Below, piece after piece: positions 1-6,899 of a stretch of 17,280 nt of DNA. The stretch spans positions 1 to 17,280 of the forward strand of contig CAJXME010000002.1 in NCBI GenBank assembly GCA_913056245.1, given 5' to 3'. The translations under genes were made by a program, and so were the position numbers. Positions within the stretch are counted from its first letter, which is position 1. Each line of letters begins with the position of its first letter. The DNA is from an uncultured Alphaproteobacteria bacterium. GTDB lineage: Bacteria > Pseudomonadota > Alphaproteobacteria > Puniceispirillales > UBA1172. The notes beneath the pieces are model-generated. The model ran no database searches. It was not told where the DNA came from and saw nothing but the letters and a program-made list of their open reading frames with translations.

Positions 1-209
1 ATAGTTTTGAAGATGGGCTTCTGGAGCATCCGCTCTACACCCAGCCGCGGGATTGGCAAGGCATGATGGTGCCGGACATTCTAACCTCTGGCGATCACGG
101 TAAGATCGCGGCATGGCGGAAAGTGGAATCAGAAGCCATTACTCAAGCCCGGCGGCCAGACCTCTGGGCAGAATATATAAAGGCCAAAGGCAAAAAAGCC
201 GATGGCTAG
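1..209 (+). CDS. trmD: tRNA (guanine-N1-)-methyltransferase, 3' end only
   Basis: This is the C-terminal part of TrmD, the SPOUT-family enzyme that uses S-adenosylmethionine to methylate G37 of tRNAs and prevent frameshifting. The reading frame enters at base 3 and gives 68 residues before TAG at 207-209. Visible family signatures are the LLEHPLYTQP segment, then VPDILTSGDHGKIAAWR, which matches the conserved P-LLSGDH-I--WR motif near the TrmD C-terminus, and the closing RRPDLW. The SAM-binding knot and most of the protein lie upstream of the window. A Lys-rich tail (KAKGKKADG) ends the protein. The next gene is rplS after 151 bases; trmD-rplS adjacency is a classic bacterial arrangement (rpsP-rimM-trmD-rplS) and supports the call. 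Confidence 0.93.
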   Translation, partial: SFEDGLLEHPLYTQPRDWQGMMVPDILTSGDHGKIAAWRKVESEAITQARRPDLWAEYIKAKGKKADG

Positions 210-236
210 GCTAAAAATCACCGCTGAAGCGCAATT

Positions 237-276
237 GGGGTGACTTATTGCAACTCAGGGGGTGACATACGCCAAC
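237..276 (+). repeat. Imperfect 18-base direct repeat upstream of rplS
   Basis: Two copies of an 18-base unit lie at 237-254 and 259-276. They start with the identical GGGGTGAC and end with the identical CAAC, and 14 of 18 positions match. The copies are offset by 22 bases, about two helical turns, so they present the same DNA face. The second copy includes the candidate -35 element of rplS. It could be an operator or chance; no known regulator site is recognised. Confidence 0.4.
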
Positions 277-290
277 GACAGTGATATATG
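262..290 (+). promoter_or_regulatory. Candidate sigma70-type promoter for rplS
   Basis: GTGACA at 262-267 (5 of 6 match to TTGACA) is separated by 17 bases from TATATG at 285-290 (4 of 6 match to TATAAT). Transcription would start near 297, giving a leader of about 64 bases before the rplS ATG. It lies in the 151-base gap after trmD, which shows no obvious terminator, so rplS could also be read from upstream. Confidence 0.4.
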
Positions 291-360
291 AGCGTGCACT
301 GTAAAAATTCCACGCTTTCAACAGACGCCACTTGTGACGTGAGCATAAGGAGATAAGGCC

Positions 361-759
361 ATGAATATTATTGACCGCATTGGCCAAAAAGAAATGAAAA
401 AAGTCCTTGCTGATCGGGATATTCCTGACTTCGGCCCAGGCGATACTTTGCGCGTTGACGTGAAGGTTGTGGAAGGCACGCGTGAGCGGATTCAGGCCTT
501 TGAAGGTGTTTGCATTTCCCGCAAATCCGCTGGTGTGAACTCATCCTTTACCGTGCGTAAGATTTCTTATGGTGAAGGGGTTGAGCGGATTTTCCCACTT
601 TATTCCCCTCGGGTTGCTGGGATTACCGTATTGCGCCATGGCCGTGTTCGCCGCGCTAAACTGTATTATCTTCGTGGCCGCACTGGTAAAGCCGCGCGCA
701 TCGCGGAAAAGTCACGCGAACGCGTTGCTAAATCAGCCAAAACCGAAGCCACCGCATAA
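361..759 (+). CDS. rplS: 50S ribosomal protein L19
   Basis: The gene encodes 132 residues of L19, a large-subunit ribosomal protein at the 30S-50S interface. The diagnostic core is clear: [18 protein letters not shown] near residues 22-39, then [21 protein letters not shown] at about 65-85, then the basic [19 protein letters not shown] at about 96-114. The protein ends in a Lys/Arg/Ala-rich tail ([15 protein letters not shown]), a common length-variable extension in proteobacteria. The start is an ATG with an AAGGAG Shine-Dalgarno (347-352). It lies between trmD and leuC, as in many alphaproteobacteria. Its own candidate promoter lies at 262-290. No strong terminator is seen in the 81 bases before leuC, so read-through into the leu genes is possible. 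An overlapping frame at 569-889 is a shadow of this gene. Confidence 0.98.
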   Translation: MNIIDRIGQKEMKKVLADRDIPDFGPGDTLRVDVKVVEGTRERIQAFEGVCISRKSAGVNSSFTVRKISYGEGVERIFPLYSPRVAGITVLRHGRVRRAKLYYLRGRTGKAARIAEKSRERVAKSAKTEATA

Positions 760-840
760 TTATTTCCCCCGTCATCGCGCTTATTCAAATGGTTCGCGGT
801 GGCGGGTCATTTGCTGTGAGATCAGCGAAAGGGGGACGCC

Positions 841-2244
841 ATGTCGGCACCACGCACGTTATTTGATAAAATCTGGGATGCTCATCTGATTCATAAGGAT
901 GCGGATGGCTCCAGCCTGATTTATATCGACCGTCATCTTGTTCATGAAGTCACCAGCCCTCAGGCGTTTGAAGGCTTGCGTCAAACCGGCCGTGAAGTGG
1001 CTGAACCGGCTCGAACCTTAGCGGTGGCTGACCATAACGTGCCGACTTCTGATCGCAGCGCTGGCATCGCGGATGCCGAATCGCGCATTCAAGTTGAAGC
1101 CCTTGAAAAAAATGCCGCTGACTTTGGCGTGCCGTATTTCGGCATGACCGATATTCGCCAAGGGATTGTCCATGTGATCGGCCCAGAACAAGGCTTCACC
1201 CAGCCGGGGATGACTATTGTTTCTGGGGATTCGCATACCGCGACCCATGGCGCTTTTGGTGCCTTGGCCTTTGGCATTGGCACTTCGGAAGTCGAACACG
1301 TGCTGGCCACCCAGACTTTGATTCAGCAACCGGCTAAAAATATGCGCATCACCGTTGATGGCATCCCAGGGCCGGGCGTCACGGCGAAAGATATTATCCT
1401 TGCGATCATCGGCAAGATCGGCACCGCTGGCGGCACCGGTCATGTGATCGAATATGCCGGTGAAGCGATTCGCAATCTCAGCATGGAAGGCCGCATGACG
1501 GTCTGCAACATGTCGATCGAAGCGGGCGCGCGCGCGGGCATGATTGCTCCTGATGAAAAAACCTTTGAATACATCAAAGGCAAGCCCATGGCGCCGCAAG
1601 GCGAAATGTGGGACAAAGCCGTGGCGTGGTGGAAATCCCTGCCATCGGATGAAGGCGCGACTTACGACAAAGAAGTGGTCATCAAAGCCGAAGACATCAT
1701 CCCCACCGTCACTTGGGGAACCAGCCCTGAAGACACCGCGCCGATCAACGGCATGGTGCCTGACCCTAGCAAAGCCAAAGACGCCGCCACACAAGCCAAA
1801 TTGCAGCGCGCCATTGACTATATGGGGCTGACGCCGGGCATGAAGATCACCGATATCGCCATCGACACGGTCTTCATCGGGTCCTGCACCAACAGCCGCA
1901 TTGAAGATTTGCGCGCCGCCGCCGAAGTCGCGCGTGGCCGTAAAGTCAAAGATGGCATTCGGGCGATGATCGTTCCCGGCTCAGGTTTGGTCAAAGAACA
2001 AGCCGAAGAAGAAGGCCTTGATGCGATTTTCCGCGAGGCTGGCTTTGACTGGCGTGAGGCTGGCTGTTCGATGTGCTTGGCGATGAACGCGGATCGCTTG
2101 TCGGAAGGCGAGCGTTGCGCGTCCACCTCGAATCGTAATTTTGAAGGCCGTCAGGGTCGCGGTGGCCGCACCCATCTGGTCAGCCCAGAAATGGCTGTCG
2201 CCGCCGCGGTGACAGGTCATCTGGCCGATATTCGCGAACTTTAA
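841..2244 (+). CDS. leuC: 3-isopropylmalate dehydratase, large subunit
   Basis: The 467-residue large subunit of isopropylmalate isomerase works with LeuD to convert 2-isopropylmalate to 3-isopropylmalate in leucine synthesis. It is an aconitase-superfamily protein with a [4Fe-4S] cluster. The three cluster cysteines are present: C349 in GSCTNSR, and C409 and C412 in [10 protein letters not shown], close to the positions known for E. coli LeuC. The aconitase signature [20 protein letters not shown] lies near residues 129-148, and the N-terminus ([12 protein letters not shown]) is typical of LeuC. Length is normal for the bacterial single-domain form. The ATG follows a strong AAAGGGGGA Shine-Dalgarno (828-836). 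The stop is followed after 11 bases by leuD, indicating translation from one mRNA. No leucine-rich leader peptide or attenuator was seen upstream. Confidence 0.98.
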   Translation: MSAPRTLFDKIWDAHLIHKDADGSSLIYIDRHLVHEVTSPQAFEGLRQTGREVAEPARTLAVADHNVPTSDRSAGIADAESRIQVEALEKNAADFGVPYFGMTDIRQGIVHVIGPEQGFTQPGMTIVSGDSHTATHGAFGALAFGIGTSEVEHVLATQTLIQQPAKNMRITVDGIPGPGVTAKDIILAIIGKIGTAGGTGHVIEYAGEAIRNLSMEGRMTVCNMSIEAGARAGMIAPDEKTFEYIKGKPMAPQGEMWDKAVAWWKSLPSDEGATYDKEVVIKAEDIIPTVTWGTSPEDTAPINGMVPDPSKAKDAATQAKLQRAIDYMGLTPGMKITDIAIDTVFIGSCTNSRIEDLRAAAEVARGRKVKDGIRAMIVPGSGLVKEQAEEEGLDAIFREAGFDWREAGCSMCLAMNADRLSEGERCASTSNRNFEGRQGRGGRTHLVSPEMAVAAAVTGHLADIREL

Positions 2245-2255
2245 GGAGACGTCCC

Positions 2256-2861
2256 ATGCAGAAATTTGATCAGCATAAAGGCATCGCCGCGCCGATGGAT
2301 ATTCTCAATATCGACACCGATATGATCATCCCGAAGCAGTTTTTGAAAACCATCAAACGCACGGGGCTTGGCGCCAATTTGTTCGACGAAATGCGCTTTG
2401 ATAAAGACGGCAAGGAATTGCCAAATTTTGTCCTCAACAAAGAGCCTTACCGCAATGCCAGCATCATCATCGCTGGGGATAATTTTGGCTGCGGCTCAAG
2501 CCGTGAACACGCGCCTTGGGCATTGCTTGATTTTGGCATTCGCTGTGTGGTCTCCACCAGTTTTGCCGATATTTTCTACAACAACTGCTTTAAGAACGGC
2601 ATTTTGCCTGTGGTGGTTTCCGCCGATGATCGTGACGCTTTGATGGCGGATGCGGCGGATGCGGAAAACCCAGAATTGGATATTGATCTGGTCAATCAGG
2701 TGATCCGCCGTCCGAATGGTGGGGAAGTGAAATTTGACATCGACCCATTCCGCAAGCAGTGCCTTTTGGATGGTCTTGATGATATTGGCCTGACCTTGGA
2801 AAAAGGCGACAAGATCAAATCCTACGCTGAAAAGCGCCAACAAGAAATGCCGTGGCTCTAA
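2256..2861 (+). CDS. leuD: 3-isopropylmalate dehydratase, small subunit
   Basis: The 201-residue LeuD subunit supplies the swivel domain that completes the active site of the LeuCD isomerase. Family motifs are visible: the N-terminal [22 protein letters not shown] near residues 9-30, and the [20 protein letters not shown] loop at about 74-93 that contacts substrate. These are followed by the [22 protein letters not shown] stretch. Length matches the usual roughly 200 residues. The Shine-Dalgarno AAGGAG at 2243-2248 overlaps the leuC stop codon, so the two subunits are probably translationally coupled. The gap to leuB is 55 bases with no convincing terminator, so the operon most likely continues. 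Confidence 0.98.
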   Translation: MQKFDQHKGIAAPMDILNIDTDMIIPKQFLKTIKRTGLGANLFDEMRFDKDGKELPNFVLNKEPYRNASIIIAGDNFGCGSSREHAPWALLDFGIRCVVSTSFADIFYNNCFKNGILPVVVSADDRDALMADAADAENPELDIDLVNQVIRRPNGGEVKFDIDPFRKQCLLDGLDDIGLTLEKGDKIKSYAEKRQQEMPWL

Positions 2862-2902
2862 TCGTATCTTCGGATCGGGTATTTGAGCGCAACAACGATA
2901 GC

Positions 2903-2907
2903 AAAGG
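2903..2907 (+). promoter_or_regulatory. Ribosome binding site that decides the leuB start
   Basis: AAGGA at 2903-2907 directly abuts the first in-frame ATG (2908) and so cannot serve it. It stands 9 bases before the second in-frame ATG at 2917. This favours the downstream start and a protein beginning MASNKK. Confidence 0.6.
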
Positions 2908-2916
2908 ATGAAAACA

Positions 2917-4032
2917 ATGGCATCGAATAAAAAACTGATGGTTATGGCCGGGGATGGGATTGGCCAAGAGGTCATGGCGGCAACCCTGAAAGTGGCCGAT
3001 TGGCTGTCAAAACACCGTTCGATCAGTTTTGATATCACCGAAGGTTTGGTCGGCGGCGCGGCGTATGACGTCCATGGCACGCCATTGAAAGACGAAACCC
3101 TTGCTGATGCCATGGCCGCGGATGCGACCTTGTTTGGCGCTGTTGGTGGTCCAAAATATGATGACCTGCCGTTTGAGTTGAAGCCAGAACGCGGTCTTTT
3201 GACCCTGCGCAAAGAAATGGATTTGTTTGCCAATTTGCGCCCAGCCATGGTCTTCCCGGCGCTGGTTTCCGCATCGACCCTAAAGCCTGAAGTGGTCTCG
3301 GGGCTGAACATTATGATCTTGCGGGAATTGACCGGCGGCGTTTATTTCGCAGAGCCACGCGGCCGCAGCACCGATGAAAACGGCATGGTCAAGGCCTATG
3401 ACACGAACCTTTACACGCCGCCTGAAATTGAACGCATTGGCCGCGTTGGTTTTGATCTGGCGCGCAAGCGTGACGGCAAATTGACCAGCGTTGAAAAATC
3501 CAACGTGATGCATTCCGGTATTCTTTGGCGTGAAGTCATGACCGCTTTGCACAAAGCCGAAGGCGAAGGCGTTGAGCTGAGCCATATGTATGCCGATAAC
3601 TGCGCCATGCAATTGGTGCGCGCGCCAAAGCAATTTGATGTGATCGTCACGGATAACCTGTTTGGCGATATTCTTTCGGATACGGCGGCGATGCTGACAG
3701 GCTCGCTGGGGATGTTGCCATCCGCGTCCTTGGGCGCGGTGGATGAAACCACGGGCAAGCGTCACGCGCTTTATGAACCTGTTCATGGTTCAGCGCCGGA
3801 TATCGCGGGCAAAGGGTTGGCCAATCCATTGGCTGAAGTGCTGAGTTTCTCTATGTTGCTCCGCTATTCCTTTGATCAGGGCGATGATGCTGATCTGATA
3901 GAAAAAGCCGTTGAAAAAGCGCTCGAAGGCGAGTTGCGCACCGGCGATATCATGACCGAAGGCTGCACCCCTACCGGCACCGATGGCATGATTGATCAAG
4001 TCATCCGCAGCCTTGACGAATTGTCCCGCTAA
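2917..4032 (+). CDS. leuB: 3-isopropylmalate dehydrogenase
   Basis: This 371-residue NAD-dependent dehydrogenase oxidises and decarboxylates 3-isopropylmalate to 4-methyl-2-oxopentanoate, the last pathway-specific step before leucine transamination. The isocitrate/isopropylmalate dehydrogenase fold is evident: the N-terminal [11 protein letters not shown], the substrate arginine region [18 protein letters not shown], and [14 protein letters not shown]. The metal-binding aspartates are D227 (MYADNC), D251 and D255 (FGDILSD), numbered from the chosen start, and the C-terminal NAD loop is [15 protein letters not shown]. The ATG at 2917 is preferred over 2908 because of Shine-Dalgarno spacing; the upstream start would add only MKT. 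leuB follows leuD by 55 bases and precedes asd by about 23 bases, fitting a leuCDB-asd operon. Confidence 0.97.
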   Translation: MASNKKLMVMAGDGIGQEVMAATLKVADWLSKHRSISFDITEGLVGGAAYDVHGTPLKDETLADAMAADATLFGAVGGPKYDDLPFELKPERGLLTLRKEMDLFANLRPAMVFPALVSASTLKPEVVSGLNIMILRELTGGVYFAEPRGRSTDENGMVKAYDTNLYTPPEIERIGRVGFDLARKRDGKLTSVEKSNVMHSGILWREVMTALHKAEGEGVELSHMYADNCAMQLVRAPKQFDVIVTDNLFGDILSDTAAMLTGSLGMLPSASLGAVDETTGKRHALYEPVHGSAPDIAGKGLANPLAEVLSFSMLLRYSFDQGDDADLIEKAVEKALEGELRTGDIMTEGCTPTGTDGMIDQVIRSLDELSR

Positions 4033-4055
4033 CGGCATCCGAACAGGAGATCATG

Positions 4056-5081
4056 ATGGCTTATAACGTTGCTGTAGCTGGCGCGACTGGCGCTGTTGGC
4101 CGCGAGATGTTGCAAACTTTGGCGGAGCGGAATTTCCCCGTTAAGAATGTCCATGCCTTAGCGTCAAAAGGGTCTGTTGGCCGCGAAGTATCCTATGGCG
4201 AAGACAAAGAATTGACCGTCGAATCCCTCGACCAGTTCGATTTCTCCAAGGTTGATATCGCGCTGTTTTCTGCGGGCGGTGATGTGTCGAAGGCGATTGC
4301 GCCAAAGGCCGGTGCCGCTGGCGCGATTGTCATTGATAACTCTTCGGCTTTTCGGATGGATGAAGACGTGCCGCTGATCGTTCCTGAAGTGAACGGTCAT
4401 GTGCTTGATGCGTTTTTGAAAGAAAAAAATCACCGCAATATCATTGCCAATCCCAACTGTTCGACCGCTCAATTGGTGGTGGCGTTAAAGCCGTTGCATG
4501 AATTGTTCACCATCAAGCGGGTGGTGGTCTCGACCTATCAAGCGGTTTCTGGCGCGGGCAAAGCGGCGATGGATGAATTGTTCAATCAAACGCGCGGCGT
4601 TTATGTCAATGAACCGGTGCGCCCTGAAAACTTCACCAAGGAAATCGCCTTCAACGTCATCCCACATATTGATAAATTCATGGATGATGGCTTCACCAAA
4701 GAAGAATGGAAGATGACGGCGGAAACCAAGAAGATTCTGGACCCTGCCATTGACTTGGTGGCGCATTGCGTGCGTGTTCCGGTCTTTATCGGCCATTCCG
4801 AGGCGGTCTTCATCGAATGCGAAAAGCCGATGGATGAAAACAAAGCCCGCGACGCCCTCCGTCAAGCCGAAGGCGTGGTGGTGGTTGATCATCGTGCTGA
4901 TGAAGGCTATGTGACGCCGAAGGAATGCGCGGGTGAAGACGCTGTTTACATCTCGCGGTTGCGGCAAGACCCCACCCATAAAGGCGGATTGGTCTTCTGG
5001 TGCGTGTCCGATAACCTGCGCAAAGGCGCGGCGCTCAATTCAGTGCAAATTGCCGAAGAATTGGTCAAGCGCGGCCTTTAA
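4056..5081 (+). CDS. asd: Aspartate-semialdehyde dehydrogenase
   Basis: This 341-residue enzyme reduces beta-aspartyl phosphate to aspartate semialdehyde with NADPH, the branch point to lysine/diaminopimelate, threonine and methionine. The Rossmann motif VAVAGATGAVGREML sits at the N-terminus. The catalytic cysteine is C135 in IANPNCSTAQL and the general-base histidine is H247 in RVPVFIGHSEAV. Length and motifs fit the bacterial ASADH family. Two adjacent ATGs exist (4053 and 4056); AGGAGA at 4045-4050 is better spaced for 4056, and the alternative adds one Met. It follows leuB closely, so it is probably the last gene of the leu operon. Its stop codon overlaps the stop of the opposite-strand pyridoxal kinase by 4 bases, leaving no room for an ordinary terminator between them. 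Confidence 0.97.
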   Translation: MAYNVAVAGATGAVGREMLQTLAERNFPVKNVHALASKGSVGREVSYGEDKELTVESLDQFDFSKVDIALFSAGGDVSKAIAPKAGAAGAIVIDNSSAFRMDEDVPLIVPEVNGHVLDAFLKEKNHRNIIANPNCSTAQLVVALKPLHELFTIKRVVVSTYQAVSGAGKAAMDELFNQTRGVYVNEPVRPENFTKEIAFNVIPHIDKFMDDGFTKEEWKMTAETKKILDPAIDLVAHCVRVPVFIGHSEAVFIECEKPMDENKARDALRQAEGVVVVDHRADEGYVTPKECAGEDAVYISRLRQDPTHKGGLVFWCVSDNLRKGAALNSVQIAEELVKRGL

Positions 5082-5920
5082 TCCTTTTGGCTTAACGCCG
5101 CGATGATCTCGTCGGGGTTAATCTCATCACGATTGGGGTGGTCGGATGCCATCAAGATGCTTCGGCTCAATTGGCTGGCCTGTTTAATCGCGGCGCGCCA
5201 ATCGTTTGATGCGGTCAGCCGCTTGCCCGCCAATCGCATGCCCATGGCAATGGCGGCAAAAAGATCACCGCCACCCGACAGCCCTTTGGTTTGATGGATA
5301 AGGCGCGGCCCCTCAAAGGTCAGGACGTCATCAAGGCTGATCCATAAATCAACAACCGCATCACCCCCTGCAAGACCCGTCACCGCCACCCCCTTCAGGT
5401 TAGGGTGCTTGGCGAGAATCTGGCGCGCGGCGGCGGTCGCCACTTCCCCATCGGTGATCGTCATGCCTGTGAAATGCCCCAATTCAAAGGCGTTGGGGGT
5501 GATCACCTCTGCCACGTCAAAAAGATGATCAGCGATGGCCTCGGCGACGGCATGATCGACATAGAGGCGGCCATGATCGCCAATCGCGGGGTCAATCAAT
5601 ATCGGCAGGTCTTTTTTGTGTTTGAGGCGGCGTATGATGGCGGCGGCACTTTCGGCTTGCGTTGGCCGCGCCATATAGCCCGTCATCACCCCATCGAGGC
5701 GTTGCCAAGCCTGCAATCGAACAAGCCCATCCAGCAAATCAGTGAAATCATCATCATCCAGACTGCCGCCGGCTTTGAACCCATGGCCGGGATGCGCCGC
5801 GAGTTGGATCGTATCCACTCGGCAAAGTTGATGGCCAAGAGGCGGCATCACAAGATTGGCCATGGTGTTGCCAACAGCCCCCATGGTTACGGCGGATTGA
5901 ATGGAAAGAATATGCGGCAT
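5078..5920 (-). CDS. pdxY: PdxY-type pyridoxal kinase
   Basis: The 280-residue product belongs to the ribokinase/PfkB superfamily and best resembles PdxY/PdxK kinases, which phosphorylate pyridoxal to pyridoxal 5'-phosphate in vitamin B6 salvage. Visible motifs are the N-terminal ILSIQS with the vitamin-binding serine region (residues 4-9), TGYM near 80-83, the LIDPAIGDHGRLYV segment (108-121), ITPNAFEL (140-147), and SGGGDLFAA around D219. D219 is the expected catalytic base; the usual GTGD is GGGD here. The ATG at 5920 is chosen because MPHILSIQS matches family N-termini; a TTG at 5938 would add six residues and lacks a Shine-Dalgarno. The SD before 5920 is also weak. It is the only minus-strand gene, lying between asd and sdhC. 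Exact substrate (pyridoxal versus hydroxymethylpyrimidine or pyridoxamine) is inferred from motifs. Confidence 0.85.
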   Translation of the reverse strand: MPHILSIQSAVTMGAVGNTMANLVMPPLGHQLCRVDTIQLAAHPGHGFKAGGSLDDDDFTDLLDGLVRLQAWQRLDGVMTGYMARPTQAESAAAIIRRLKHKKDLPILIDPAIGDHGRLYVDHAVAEAIADHLFDVAEVITPNAFELGHFTGMTITDGEVATAAARQILAKHPNLKGVAVTGLAGGDAVVDLWISLDDVLTFEGPRLIHQTKGLSGGGDLFAAIAMGMRLAGKRLTASNDWRAAIKQASQLSRSILMASDHPNRDEINPDEIIAALSQKD

Positions 5921-5946
5921 GGCGTGATTTCGCTTCAAAAGAAAAG

Positions 5947-5955
5947 ACTATAGCA
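5947..5955 (-). promoter_or_regulatory. Candidate extended -10 promoter for pdxY
   Basis: Read on the minus strand, TGCTATAGT contains an extended -10 (TG, one base, TATAGT). No good -35 is found at 16-18 bases upstream. Transcription would begin near 5940, about 20 bases before the ATG at 5920. That also argues against the TTG start at 5938. Confidence 0.33.
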
Positions 5956-6025
5956 GGTCACGCGATGATCGGCGATACCACTTCTGCGATCGGATTGCTT
6001 GCGACAATTTTAACATTCTCACGGA

Positions 6026-6054
6026 TTGACCTAGAACGCCGCATGAGGGATAAG
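6026..6054 (+). promoter_or_regulatory. Candidate sigma70-type promoter for sdhC
   Basis: TTGACC (6026-6031, 5 of 6 match) is followed by a 17-base spacer and GATAAG (6049-6054, 4 of 6 match). Transcription would start near 6061, giving a leader of about 20 bases that includes the sdhC Shine-Dalgarno. It lies in the roughly 160-base divergent region between pdxY and sdhC and would drive sdhCDAB-zapE. Confidence 0.4.
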
Positions 6055-6081
6055 GATAAAGAGCGAATTGGGGAGATGATT

Positions 6082-6474
6082 ATGGCGAAACAACGCCCCT
6101 TATCACCACATCTGATGATTTATAAACCGCAATTGACGACCATCATGTCGATCATGCATCGCATGACGGGTGGCGCTTTGGCCATGGGCAGTCTGCTTGT
6201 GGTTTGGTGGATCGTGGCTTTGGCCAGCGGGGCTGAATATTACGCTTTTGTCCAAACCATCATCGGCCATTGGATGGGTCAATTGGTGATCTTTGGGTTT
6301 AGCGTGGCGGTCTTTTATCATTTGTCGAATGGCATTCGGCATTTGCTTTGGGATTTTGGCTATAACCTGTCCATCGAAGGGGTGCATCGAAGCGGCTATG
6401 TCGTGCTGGTGATGACGCTGGTCTTGACGGCCTTGACCTGGGTATCGGTTTGGGCATCGGTTTGGACGAATTAG
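6082..6474 (+). CDS. sdhC: Succinate dehydrogenase cytochrome b556 subunit
   Basis: This 130-residue membrane anchor of complex II helps bind haem b and ubiquinone in the inner membrane. The N-terminal signature RPLSPHLMIYKPQLTTIMSIMHRMTG (residues 5-30) is diagnostic, and S23 and R27 match the quinone-site Ser and Arg of E. coli SdhC. H80 in YHLSNGIRHLLWDFG corresponds to the haem-ligand histidine. Three hydrophobic membrane segments are seen, at about 28-50, 64-82 and 105-127. The ATG at 6082 follows GGGGAG (6070-6075). An in-frame ATG at 5965 would add 39 non-family residues spanning the predicted promoter and is rejected. sdhD follows after 13 bases with its Shine-Dalgarno touching this stop. 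Confidence 0.96.
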   Translation: MAKQRPLSPHLMIYKPQLTTIMSIMHRMTGGALAMGSLLVVWWIVALASGAEYYAFVQTIIGHWMGQLVIFGFSVAVFYHLSNGIRHLLWDFGYNLSIEGVHRSGYVVLVMTLVLTALTWVSVWASVWTN

Positions 6475-6487
6475 GGGGAAAGCCGTG

Positions 6488-6874
6488 ATGGAAAAAACTT
6501 CAATGCGATCCCCATTGGGAAAAGTCCGCGGTCTAGGTTCGGCTCGCAAAGGCGTTTCTCATTGGTGGCTTCAACGCTTAACGGCCATGGGGCTGATCCC
6601 GTTGGTGATTTATATGGTCATCAGCCTTGTTTCTGCCATGGGGGGCGACTACATCAATGCAGTGGCGTGGTTGCAATCCCCTATTAACGCTACGGTCATG
6701 CTGCTTCTCCTTGGCGCTGGGTTTTTCCACGCCACCCTCGGAGCGCAAGTGATCATTGAAGACTATGTTTCGAATGAAAACCGCCGTCTATTGGCGCTGG
6801 TGGCGGTGAAATTAGCGATGACAGGGCTGGCGGCTTTGTCCCTGTTTAGCGTTCTTTCGGTTGCGCTGAGTTAA
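6488..6874 (+). CDS. sdhD: Succinate dehydrogenase hydrophobic membrane anchor subunit
   Basis: The 128-residue second membrane anchor of complex II has the alphaproteobacterial signature GSARKGVSHWWLQRLTAMGLIPL at residues 17-39. It also carries FHATLGAQVIIEDYV, where H81 is the expected haem ligand and D92-Y93 match the D-Y pair near the quinone site. The spacing of H to D-Y equals that of E. coli SdhD. Three hydrophobic helices are evident. The start is ATG at 6488, immediately preceded by an in-frame GTG (6485); AGGGGGAA at 6473-6480 serves either. The gene sits between sdhC and sdhA in tight operon order, so haem b is predicted to be bis-histidine ligated by SdhC H80 and SdhD H81. Confidence 0.96.
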   Translation: MEKTSMRSPLGKVRGLGSARKGVSHWWLQRLTAMGLIPLVIYMVISLVSAMGGDYINAVAWLQSPINATVMLLLLGAGFFHATLGAQVIIEDYVSNENRRLLALVAVKLAMTGLAALSLFSVLSVALS

Positions 6875-6899
6875 AGTTAACCCTCATTGAGGTAAACAA

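Noticed and set aside
760..840. Possible leucine leader peptide or attenuator before leuC
   Set aside because: No short frame with clustered leucine codons and no competing hairpins were found in the 81-base gap.
569..889. 106-residue frame overlapping rplS and the leuC start
   Set aside because: It overlaps the conserved core of L19 out of frame and runs into leuC; the translation resembles nothing known.
1018..1794. 258-residue open frame antisense to leuC
   Set aside because: It lies wholly inside leuC, which is certain from motifs. Its translation shows no recognisable domain and looks like a composition-driven shadow.
2496..3311. 271-residue open frame antisense across leuD and leuB
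   Set aside because: It spans two well-supported genes and their gap in reverse, has no recognisable motif and no sign of a ribosome binding site or promoter that I could find.
5405..5953. 182-residue plus-strand frame opposite pdxY
   Set aside because: It mirrors the pyridoxal kinase, whose family motifs are clear on the minus strand.
5965..6081. Upstream in-frame extension of sdhC from ATG 5965
   Set aside because: The added 39 residues do not resemble SdhC, cover the predicted promoter, and the ATG at 6082 has a well-placed GGGGAG.
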